64,000 bases of DNA. Origin: Vibrio tubiashii ATCC 19109 (GTDB lineage Bacteria; Pseudomonadota; Gammaproteobacteria; Enterobacterales; Vibrionaceae). Below the pieces are notes generated by a model. It did no database searches. It was not told where the DNA came from and saw only the letters and a list, made by a program, of their open reading frames with translations. This document shows positions 54,501 to 60,374 of this stretch, in pieces. A program made the position numbers and the translations under genes. The stretch spans positions 992,001-1,056,000 of the forward strand of contig NZ_CP009354.1 in the NCBI RefSeq assembly GCF_000772105.1, read 5' to 3'. Numbering within the stretch: position 1 is the first letter of the stretch; the number at the start of each line of letters is the position of its first letter.

Positions 54501-56719
54501 TGGTGAGCAACTACACCGATACACTGGGTAATGTAGGCGATGACAACAGCACATATGCTTTACCGATTACCCCGACTATCGCGATTGGTAGCATTAATGG
54601 TGGTAATACCGTAAACGCTTCGGATGCAGCGGCGGTGGCTATTATTGGTAGCAGTACGCGTTTTGCATCGGGTGAATCGTTAATGGTTCAAGCGAGCGAC
54701 ACGAACGGTGGCAAAATCCCAGAAACGACCGTCAATGTGTCAGGTGACGGTAGCTGGAGTGTGAACCTAGACATGAGTGCGCTGCAAGACGGGCAAATTA
54801 CCGTGACGGTGACAGGGGAGAACAACTTGAATGCAGTGGCGACGCCAGCGACAGGCACGGTGCAAATGACCCGAGCGAAGCCAAGCTTAACGGCGGCGAC
54901 CTTTACTCCGGGTTACCAAGCCATTGGTCAAAGCGTTGATGTGAGACTGGAGTTTGATAAAGAGCTGCAGTCTGCGACCGCGACCTTAGGCGGTACAACC
55001 ATCAGTTCACTGGCGGCGACGGCAGACAAAAAAGTATGGACAGGTAACGTGACGGTGCCGAGCAGCGTTGATCGCAGTGTGGGACTCGTGGTGAGCAACT
55101 ACACCGATACACTAGGTAATGTAGGCGATGACAACAGCACATATGCTTTACCGATTACCCCGACTATCGCGATTGGTAGCATTAATGGTGGTAATACCGT
55201 AAACGCTTCGGATGCAGCGGCGGTGGCTATTATTGGTAGCAGTACGCGTTTTGCATCGGGTGAGTCGTTAACGGTTCAAGCGAGTGATACGAACGGTGGC
55301 AAAACCCCAGAAACGACCGTCAATGTATCCGGTGACGGTAGCTGGAGTGTGAACCTAGATATGAGTGCGCTGCAAGACGGGCAAATTACCGTGACGGTGA
55401 CAGGGGAGAACAACTTGAATGCGGTGGCGACGCCAGCGACAGGCTCGGTGCAAATGACCCGAGCGAAGCCAAGCTTAACGGCGGCGAGCTTTACTCCGGG
55501 TTACCAAGCCATTGGTCAAAGCGTTGATGTGAGACTGGAGTTTGATAAAGAGCTGCAGTCTGCGACCGCGACCTTGGGCGGCACGACCATCAGTTCACTG
55601 GCGGCGACGGCAGACAAAAAAGTATGGACAGGTAACGTGACGGTGCCGAGCAGTGGTGACCGCAGTGTGGGACTCGTGGTGAGCAACTACACCGATACAC
55701 TGGGTAATGTGGGCGATGACAACACCTCACACGCTTTACCAATTACCCCGACTACCGAGATTGGTAGCATTAATGGTGGCAATACCGTAAATGCTTCGGA
55801 TGCAGCGGCGGTGGCTATTATTGGTAGCAGTACGCGTTTTGCATCGGGTGAATCGTTAACGGTTCAAGCGAGCGACACGAATGGTGGTAAAACCCCAGAA
55901 ACGACCGTCAATGTATCCGGTGACGGTAGCTGGAATGTGAACCTAGACATGAGCGCGCTGCAAGACGGGCAAATTACCGTGACAGTGATAGGGGAGAACA
56001 ACCTGAATGCGGTGGCGACGCCCGCGACAGGCACGGTGCAAATGACCCGAGCGAAGCCAAGCTTAACGGCGGCGAGCTTTACTCCGGGTTACCAAGCCAT
56101 TGGTCAAAGCGTTGATGTGAGACTGGAGTTTGATAAAGAGCTGCAGTCTGCGACCGCGACCTTAGGCGGCACGACCATCAGTTCACTGGCGGCGACGGCA
56201 GACAAAAAAGTATGGACAGGTAACGTGATGGTGCCGAGCAGCAGTGACCGCAGTGTGGGACTCGTGGTGAGCAACTACACCGATACACTGGGTAATGTAG
56301 GCGATGAGAACACCTCACATGCCTTACCGATCACCCCGACTATTGCGATTGGCAGTATTAATGGTGGTAATACGGTAAACGCTTCGGATGCAGCAGCGGT
56401 GGCTATTATTGGTAGCAGTACGCGTTTTGCATCGGGTGAGTCGTTAACGGTTCAAGCGATTGATACGAACGGTGGCAAAACCCCAGAAACGACCGTCAAT
56501 GTATCCGGTGACGGTAGCTGGAATGTGAACCTAGACATGAGTGCGCTGCAAGACGGGCAAATTACCGTGACGGTAAAAGGGGAGAACAATCTAGGGGCAA
56601 TAGCTGAACAAGCACAAGATACTACAACCTTAGATAAGACACTTTCGGCATTTATTAGGGGCGTTAAGCCACATGAATCTTATGTCGAACTTTCCAACTA
56701 TTTGCCTATGGCAGCGTAA
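45584..56719 (+). CDS. Giant repeat-bearing lipoprotein, probable surface adhesin
   Basis: 3711 residues. The signal peptide ends in lipobox LTAC (acylated C23), then a Gly-rich spacer GGGGDGGSDN. Residues about 37-150 resemble a carboxypeptidase-regulatory-like beta domain (GNVFDAPVYGATVNVWEYD); residues about 130-330 carry a conserved-looking helical block. The middle (about 330-2500) is a long series of degenerate Ig-like or cadherin-like domains with many Cys pairs. Residues 2511 to about 3670 are six near-identical 196-residue repeats. The short C-terminus lacks a visible type I secretion signal or barrel, so it is a surface or periplasmic lipoprotein. Function (adhesion, biofilm, envelope span) is inferred from architecture. 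Confidence 0.85.
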   Translation: MFTKNILKLYLSLLAASLILTACGGGGDGGSDNTPRARETGIIYGNVFDAPVYGATVNVWEYDDGKLGRKLASATTDSVGNYKLEFEASSRPLLVRSEGGGYTDPLTKETVSVSNGNVLKLDAVINYSEGKTHSLMLTPLTNIAAGLAKYKISKGEAGSSAISSAIGSVNTMYGFNVNETLPIDITKGGQSGYATPGHQYGALLTAYSSLSYDMIKKHGNSDNVYTSMHLADIQYRDVVADGLLNGEEISPITGGLTKSTFGQKKITSDVYTNELSQHVLIVVNNPDLNVSGTSGDDYVEFSKQLNGQGTNGNSGGLIPPRDETQIDTTAPSATRVGSEVLAGKDKVAIALTDEVGVKDVSVYIQYELNGSWSSEYQCDDLQSSGSQFCSIVFDEFKAGLRETKINVNIDTAAIDSVDVDSSTGLSNVTGARLVAYTSDVLGNALVAGSDNGHLIPFKWDNNDPVIEITSSTTIKKEDTDYVLKGIVKEPPEELASVTVSFKGGLPTALDCVSANSGKACEFSNNYKTSDFLSTTPFEVRATDQRGNVGIEPFEVRQDDQEPTQDLSFPEGAPMNFVHVDVSGERTTIEGPYNQDTYTQDNVQTSQDYLKIDYIYASEGIKKAIPNTDFKNFNPSVLKENKIPYLRVRVFDINSSTVLGSSADDLTLTVKYYVSAKNDGNYTYKDQIKNKAADGTANIPHETIVKENGRVEEMIYYVPFVREILGSSFKSASENSSHMITIQTQDGAGNDSQPLNIYFRSSFDLPTMKVVTPFIGARVQLEGLAPSGEFTSLASCTTQTSQTKTELDVASCEATTDLVNYDFMRVRLIGVEGAAPHYYQWKNDPGAKQEVKLNNANIGAYFKLNGSQTFYLTELSTYQTGLFDYQWNKLAAGGKTSARAIEILDDVKEALAGRYNNSFFGFDPTVTPYATNEMLANAIPKNPSNDYLHRFLVEGFEKLAQQTPLYNSVDFSSAVYDDFSYDGKANGMGAGNRQIVLDLYKFGPDTYRKHLAQHYYDIMTSNGIESNVAQAYADVISKANPNLDGTPIFDKEGESIDKLPPQPTIVIQSGRETTVGSKRYVAGQLESKIILEDPSGIDTKDGSQPKFVTRWYKQGDPNTPIDLDLEITEGGASTSYRKEYGFTLNTQSTNLPGIVEFALETSAKDLQGNAYGYDGKVPHLQSLYVDNDYPKASYVLPNGIESDEVYLNASYVQELTFKVEDTVGDKLDQRGLTFSKLSGEKVSFTHDLFSSNTNEFFKAKLCTGTRCAEQGKIIYPGEGEWLVSVSAEDHLGNKVTDGTSSAPKFKVLIDSKAPVVNGKVISNRLGGNAAWTPDISWGLSPGKQVDVLLKTGAGKLVNLKHYEVEPPTSDEPYLFGTQPDVRVRLIPTAFDYKETNTFKVVAANSAFPASTSEGEFEFKVDNKGPDIVLDSPWISDAVSKESYVMGRKFNIRFSSVTDDSEVKTVSLWQDGKDTALYTLEPKNPSQPFEMSIGTDQSDQIQLDPDDKSVKLIVKATDEYGFVSESQPSKILLDREGPTLSLHGYKPEREDIYYLGKYVFDVIAEDLDKEGVPSLAGVNKESLEYWTYTDIPPQTETGTKIGETLKLPLGDLKDGDNWVRLKGNDVRGNTSTSDFKVKVHNSMPSIKSYALAYKDDQTNIDGAITRDVPVVVTMEVEDVSGIDKIEATYKHSAQPQSSDLAFIEISKGKYQAELSPADLPEDGRYDLRIKVFNNVKYNAESDRKVNDFTKTMSVQRQGVDLTIATPHPFQSHISGPELSVTFNSVGEVKAKTLECWVRENYTSDNAPSDSYAYSGVIDNPQEPYSCTVRSDRSMSTDPVVLITRTIGTNDKSTVKKFRFNMVDTDAPVVKHGDTYQFVGTEVSDDSPDGTNKMLQFSLDFEDKLSGVNTSNKDAYPKLVRNRGNMAFTPQTCTTQTEGKTSCTYIEKYSDVIDGLSSSHDYKIKNLTDIAGNVAADHSLTLLLPTVNPTVEILSPQTDSVIDGQQELRVSFKIKRNDNSRLDNITANVGGTSYNKRDNDDMFSDLKVCGTGDLAGYDCSTFSTQLSKDTDGKTLKVSISAIDVWSNKSSDSINVKVDQSPPTIGEEVFITQSGSDKIRFRFNIKDEVSGLAKVKYEVLNPSFEEEKLTDMDYFELDKSQLEGIDSIQVRIYATDKVNLTTSASKTVDIKTPEVTVSFEGITSLDGGKLLLKNNSQSFTITTVDKEGIRASQYSLELVPSTGDSLKYTGNINSSSANGTMNFTVNDQAAYTFKVAVTDSIGRQVKSFKLFNGNYDDTGIPTIVDHELPTVSIASATQLSQVPDNGRYQLDVTAHVTDKNLNVVSSFADNGSGRFNPQSVTKPTNESDPYVFHYLLAPGSYTFNVSATDLANQSAERTIGAKVEAATIPTLAISTSATPPLAGGEEATLTFKFSEEVKDFDFSDVKLTASDSGGIGQLKQETWATADNITWTVKYLSPVGENKNITIRVDDNSYQSLNTIPGKGDSLLLGVEGVLPTLTNASFTPGYQAIGQSVDVRLEFDKELQSATATLGGTTISSLAATADKKVWTGNVMVPNSVDRSVGLVVSNYTDTLGNVGDDNTSHALPITPTIAIGSINGGNTVNASDAAAVAIIGSSTRFASGESLTVQASDTNGGKTPETTVNVSADGSWNVNLDMSALQDGQITVTVKGENNLNAVATPATGTVQMTRAKPSLTAATFTPGYQAIGQSVDVRLEFDKELQSATATLGGTTISSLAATADKKVWTGNVTVPSSSDRSVGLVVSNYTDTLGNVGDDNTSHALPITPTISIGSINGGNTVNASDAAAVTIIGSSTRFASGESLTVQASDTNGGKTPETTVNVSGDGSWNVNLDMSALQDGQITVTVKGENNLNAVATPATGTVQMTRAKPSLTAASFTPGYQAIGQTVDVRLEFDKELQSATATLGGTTISSLAATADKKVWTGNVMVPSSSDRSVGLVVSNYTDTLGNVGDDNSTYALPITPTIAIGSINGGNTVNASDAAAVAIIGSSTRFASGESLMVQASDTNGGKIPETTVNVSGDGSWSVNLDMSALQDGQITVTVTGENNLNAVATPATGTVQMTRAKPSLTAATFTPGYQAIGQSVDVRLEFDKELQSATATLGGTTISSLAATADKKVWTGNVTVPSSVDRSVGLVVSNYTDTLGNVGDDNSTYALPITPTIAIGSINGGNTVNASDAAAVAIIGSSTRFASGESLTVQASDTNGGKTPETTVNVSGDGSWSVNLDMSALQDGQITVTVTGENNLNAVATPATGSVQMTRAKPSLTAASFTPGYQAIGQSVDVRLEFDKELQSATATLGGTTISSLAATADKKVWTGNVTVPSSGDRSVGLVVSNYTDTLGNVGDDNTSHALPITPTTEIGSINGGNTVNASDAAAVAIIGSSTRFASGESLTVQASDTNGGKTPETTVNVSGDGSWNVNLDMSALQDGQITVTVIGENNLNAVATPATGTVQMTRAKPSLTAASFTPGYQAIGQSVDVRLEFDKELQSATATLGGTTISSLAATADKKVWTGNVMVPSSSDRSVGLVVSNYTDTLGNVGDENTSHALPITPTIAIGSINGGNTVNASDAAAVAIIGSSTRFASGESLTVQAIDTNGGKTPETTVNVSGDGSWNVNLDMSALQDGQITVTVKGENNLGAIAEQAQDTTTLDKTLSAFIRGVKPHESYVELSNYLPMAA
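53114..56592. repeat. Six tandem 588 bp repeats in the giant lipoprotein gene
   Basis: Copies start at 53114, 53702, 54290, 54878, 55466 and 56054, all exactly 588 bp apart with no indel. Each encodes 196 residues built from two beta-sandwich modules: one around SFTPGYQAIGQSVDVRLEFD and one around INGGNTVNASDAAAVAIIG. Copies differ by scattered substitutions (for example NTSHALP or NSTYALP; VKGEN, VTGEN or VIGEN). Copy 6 loses homology after GENNLG. The modules resemble SWM/Bap-type adhesin repeats. Confidence 0.95.
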
Positions 56720-56723
56720 TTGA

Positions 56724-56748
56724 AGCGAGCGTTTAGCTCGCTTTTTTG
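56724..56748 (+). terminator. Terminator of the giant lipoprotein gene
   Basis: AGCGAGC (56724-56730) and GCTCGCT (56736-56742), with a GTTTA loop, then TTTTT; 5 bp after the stop. Confidence 0.88.
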
Positions 56749-57340
56749 TGATCTGGATCTAGTGAAAGAACTTATTCTATAAATCCATTCTGCACCTTGT
56801 AGCTTATATACAAGGCAAAATTTGTAGAACAACTGTCACTAATGTTGTTTTGGTAGCGGATAAAGTCATTGTGAGGGTTAAAGGTTACTCAGTGTGGTGA
56901 ATGTGTCGCGTTGAAAAAATGTTTAACTATTATATATTTACGCTCGTTTCTATACATGGGTATAGAGTTCTGCTTTAGGTGGTTATTCCCACCTTACATT
57001 TTGTAACCGCATATAGGGCATATAAACCTAGCTTGCTTCTGGAAGGTTACCTTTGTGAGTGTTTGACGCACTCACCTTTTTATTCTGCCTCTGTAGCAGC
57101 CGTTGATTTATTTGAACGGCCTGCTGTGGAGGGCCATAACGACTCCCTCGATTTCCTATCTTAAACATGAACTGTTACCTTCTGCTCATAATTAAAGAAT
57201 TGTCACCAAAACGATTTAGATGAAGAAGATGTTTAGTTGAAGGTGGAAAGCGAGGTTTTTCTGGTTGTTAAGTTGGATTTTGTGGTTATTTTAACTTTTT
57301 GACTAGTTATTTTGTCGGTAATTCTTATTGGTGTATCTAA
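56749..57340. other. Gene-free AT-rich gap with tandem hairpins
   Basis: No credible gene. Structures seen: CCTTGTA/TACAAGG (56795-56815), AGGTGG/CCACCT (56977-56994), GTGAGTG/CACTCAC (57055-57075) followed by CTTTTT, which looks like an intrinsic terminator, and a long imperfect hairpin with CAGCCGTT/AACGGCCTG arms (57087-57134) that is not followed by T. A small RNA or the end of a degraded element is possible; I recognise neither. Confidence 0.4.
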
Positions 57341-57369
57341 TTGAATTTAATCAGATAACTTAGTATTAT
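57341..57369 (+). promoter_or_regulatory. Candidate promoter of the right-end three-gene module
   Basis: TTGAAT (57341-57346) and TATTAT (57364-57369), 17 bp apart. The start near 57376 leaves a leader of about 78 nt before the ATG at 57454. Confidence 0.5.
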
Positions 57370-57453
57370 TTTTCCACCAAATCGTACCTGTAAGCCTTAT
57401 CAGCTTAAATGTCACCGCAACCCTATTTATGATGTCGGTTGTGGAGAATTCAC

Positions 57454-59109
57454 ATGCAATTAGTTTGCAAATTTATACCAAGCTCGAAGCTATCGTCCAA
57501 CGAGCTATCTTATGTTCTTACACCGGATGAGTGTATAGGGCAGCTTTCGCGTTTGCGGCATTCAGATGACATCCTGAGAAACCTCCCCAAAGAGTTTGCG
57601 CAAAAAATCGCACTCTCTGCTAAAAAGTCACCAAGCGGATTGTTGGCTGCGATCAGAGCTGAGTTAGGGAAGGGATACTGGGTAGGGTTATCAACTTTCT
57701 CTCGGAAAGCGCCACTAACCGATTCTCAATTGCAAAGTTTCCCAAGGCTTAAAGCTGTTATTGACTCTGTGTCTTCTTCGACTGAAAACAAAGTCTACAA
57801 AGCTGCTTACAAGCAGGTAACAGACGACGTCGCGCTAGTTCGCAATTACACACACGTACCTTCTGAGCCAAGCCCAGACCACAAAATCGTAGTAGAGTTT
57901 GCAGGGCAGTGGTCTAGCAATGCTGCCTGTTTGATGTTGGGTAAAACAGAAGCGCAAAAAGAAAAGGTCACGGTAGGCAAAGCGGATGCCGAGAACAAAC
58001 ACCGTAGCCTTGCAACCTTTAAAGATCTAGAAACAGAAGGCAAAACACTTTACATCAAAATCCCTTGTGTCGACCAACCACAACCGATCTTGCTTAAACT
58101 CGCAGAAGACCTACAACCCGTTGATAAAGAAACTCAGATGGATGAGTGGGGTAACGTGTTGGTGCCTGTGAGACCATTGGCTTACTTAGATGGCAGAAAA
58201 GACAAAGCCAAAGCCTCCGATCTAAGTGGTGGTTTCCTGTATGTTTTTTGGAAAGGGAAGCTTTGGCGAGAGATGGCCATAACCGAGAAAGGTTACTACC
58301 AAGATGTTGACGTCGAGTATTACCGTACCTTAGAGCAAGAAGAAAAGAAAAAAGACACACCTCAGGTAATACAAAGAAGCGCAAACGGTTTTGCCATGGC
58401 GCATTTCTGGGCACCTTACAAAATATCGGGTGAAGCCCAACAGGGGGAAAATGGACTCAAGATCATTTTCTCACCAAAGCAAAAGCGCTTTGCCCAAATT
58501 GAAGCTTTAGAATCGGATGCTGCTCTGCTCGAGAAATCAAGCACACCGTTAGATGAATTAAGCAGTTACAGCGACGAACAATCTTTCAGTGCACAAGAAT
58601 TCACCTCCGATGTAGACAATGCTTCAATCCACAAAGTCACCGAAGACGACATGCCATGGCTGAGCGACCAACAAGCCATAGTTCGCAGCTATGACCAAAG
58701 CAATACCGTAATTGCTTATGTGGATGGAAAAAACAGTGGTCTATTATTCCGGGTGGATGTTGGAACGTCAGGCATCACCGCTTTGAATTCACTCTATGTG
58801 ATCGATCACAATAGCGATTATAAAGATGTGTTTGATTTAGAGTTTTATGAAGGGGAAGACCATGATTGGCAGCAAGCGTTATTAAGTGGGCTACCATCGG
58901 ACGGGGTCTTTACTATGTCCCTTGTACATGACCAAGACCCAGACAGTCGTCACATACTTTTTGATCGGGTCGCTTACAACGATTTATTTGCTGAACCTGA
59001 GAACGCTACTGAACCTCCGCCAAAGGCTCAGTTAAACGATAAGCCTAAAGGTATGACAACAGAAGAAAAACAACGTTTTGAGTCATTAATGCTAGATTGG
59101 TCGTTGTAA
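57454..59109 (+). CDS. Uncharacterised protein with VasX/MIX-like segment
   Basis: 551-residue soluble protein, no signal peptide or membrane helix visible. A central segment reads RPLAYLDGRKD, then LSGGFLYVF at 257-265 and KLWREM. This resembles the hRxGhhYhh motif of MIX and VasX-type N-terminal domains of type VI secretion effectors, but the Arg is missing, so the match is partial. A Pro-rich tail ends in DWSL. TGGAG 8 nt before the ATG fixes the start; an in-frame TTG at 57439 precedes it. First of three coupled genes. Function is unknown; an adaptor or cargo role is inference. Confidence 0.75.
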   Translation: MQLVCKFIPSSKLSSNELSYVLTPDECIGQLSRLRHSDDILRNLPKEFAQKIALSAKKSPSGLLAAIRAELGKGYWVGLSTFSRKAPLTDSQLQSFPRLKAVIDSVSSSTENKVYKAAYKQVTDDVALVRNYTHVPSEPSPDHKIVVEFAGQWSSNAACLMLGKTEAQKEKVTVGKADAENKHRSLATFKDLETEGKTLYIKIPCVDQPQPILLKLAEDLQPVDKETQMDEWGNVLVPVRPLAYLDGRKDKAKASDLSGGFLYVFWKGKLWREMAITEKGYYQDVDVEYYRTLEQEEKKKDTPQVIQRSANGFAMAHFWAPYKISGEAQQGENGLKIIFSPKQKRFAQIEALESDAALLEKSSTPLDELSSYSDEQSFSAQEFTSDVDNASIHKVTEDDMPWLSDQQAIVRSYDQSNTVIAYVDGKNSGLLFRVDVGTSGITALNSLYVIDHNSDYKDVFDLEFYEGEDHDWQQALLSGLPSDGVFTMSLVHDQDPDSRHILFDRVAYNDLFAEPENATEPPPKAQLNDKPKGMTTEEKQRFESLMLDWSL

Positions 59110-59132
59110 CCTCACAAGAAAATGGATTAAGA

Positions 59133-60374
59133 ATGAAAAAGAAAATATTACTCGGCTTGGGTTTGACGACCATTGTTGTCGTCGGCTTTGGTTACATTGC
59201 CACTAAACCCTATTTTGATGAGAAAGCTCGAATAGAATTATTGGCGGACCAATTAGAGTCACGTGTCAATACACGATTTAGTGATGGAAGTAAGTGGCGA
59301 TACCGCTATTCTTTTGAAGTCCCTAATAACCCGAAGGTAGCGGACTGGAATACTGAGAGTGTGAAGCTCCCTCAGATATTGTTTACTATTGAAAACCGAG
59401 AAGATAAATCCAAGGTCAGTTACTGGGCATTAAACATTGATGGTACTAACCCTCAATTGCTGATCCCTGAGGGGGTATTGCCGCCCGCGCCTAATACTGG
59501 GATTGATTATGCTAAATATATGTCACGCTCGCCAAACGGCCGCTACCTTGTTATCCCTCAGAAAGATAGCACCGTGTTGTATGATCTAAGTAATGGTGAA
59601 ATAACTGACATTAGTGAGGAATATGGTGCAACTCGTCACGATATTATGTGGGATACAGACAGCACACAAGTTGTTGTGAAAAAAAACGATGAACTCCTGC
59701 TAGTTAAGTTAAGCACAAAAGAGGTAGTGAAGTTTACCGATGTAAATGGTCCAGGCGCACGTTACATGACCTCTTTTGCCAAGCCTTATATGAGCCAGTC
59801 AGAGCAGGCGATATATTTTAGTTTCGAACCCGGTCTGGCGGGGTTTGGCTGTAAAGGAGAGGAAGAGGAGTATCTCGAAACTTTTGGGGAGAGTGATGTA
59901 CCAAAATGCGGGAACACATTTGTGTTCGATGCCAAAACCTTAAAACTGGTCGATCGCGGTGATTTTACTCCGGATAGCTACGATTGTAATGTTTGGGGCG
60001 GTACGTATGGAGATGGCTTCTACTGCCTCGGAGGTGCGGCATACCGTTCGGGAAGGCCATCTGAAAAAATAGGCAACTTCCCTGCTACGGTCGATCTGCT
60101 GGCTTTTAACGGTAGTGACATGTGGTTCGTACCTGTTAATGGTCGAAATATAAGACGCGTGTTACATCAGCCAAATGAGAATAGCCCTACTACAGAAATG
60201 TTATACCTTTACGGCGCTAAAGGTGTAAAAAAATCTGCGTTTGGTTTTGGCTTTAGCCGTTATGTGATTGAACATAAAGAGACGGATAATTGGAGTGAGT
60301 CACTCTACCCATTGCCAACCTACGCTGACCTAGAAAAAGCTAAAGCGGTACTTAAGGAGCGTAATCATGGCTAG
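59133..60374 (+). CDS. Uncharacterised membrane-anchored protein with beta-propeller-like repeats
   Basis: 413 residues. A single N-terminal helix (about 5-24, after a Lys-rich start MKKKILLGLG) would anchor it with the rest in the periplasm. Residues about 60-230 have TolB/WD-like sheets (YWALNIDGTNPQLL, SPNGRYLVIPQ, TKEVVKFTD). Four Cys between about 245 and 300 could form two disulfides, which fits a periplasmic place. The preferred ATG at 59133 lies 23 bp after the previous stop. It overlaps the next gene by 8 bp. A role as immunity or partner protein for the flanking genes is only a context-based guess. Confidence 0.75.
   Translation: MKKKILLGLGLTTIVVVGFGYIATKPYFDEKARIELLADQLESRVNTRFSDGSKWRYRYSFEVPNNPKVADWNTESVKLPQILFTIENREDKSKVSYWALNIDGTNPQLLIPEGVLPPAPNTGIDYAKYMSRSPNGRYLVIPQKDSTVLYDLSNGEITDISEEYGATRHDIMWDTDSTQVVVKKNDELLLVKLSTKEVVKFTDVNGPGARYMTSFAKPYMSQSEQAIYFSFEPGLAGFGCKGEEEEYLETFGESDVPKCGNTFVFDAKTLKLVDRGDFTPDSYDCNVWGGTYGDGFYCLGGAAYRSGRPSEKIGNFPATVDLLAFNGSDMWFVPVNGRNIRRVLHQPNENSPTTEMLYLYGAKGVKKSAFGFGFSRYVIEHKETDNWSESLYPLPTYADLEKAKAVLKERNHG

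Noticed and set aside
53114..56592. Regular repeats as a possible CRISPR or satellite array
   Set aside because: The repeats are in frame, 588 bp long and coding for beta-sandwich modules; there are no spacers.
56979..57164. 61-codon ORF in the gap after the giant lipoprotein gene
   Set aside because: It runs through two strong hairpins, has no ribosome binding site and encodes no recognisable protein, so RNA structure explains the region better.
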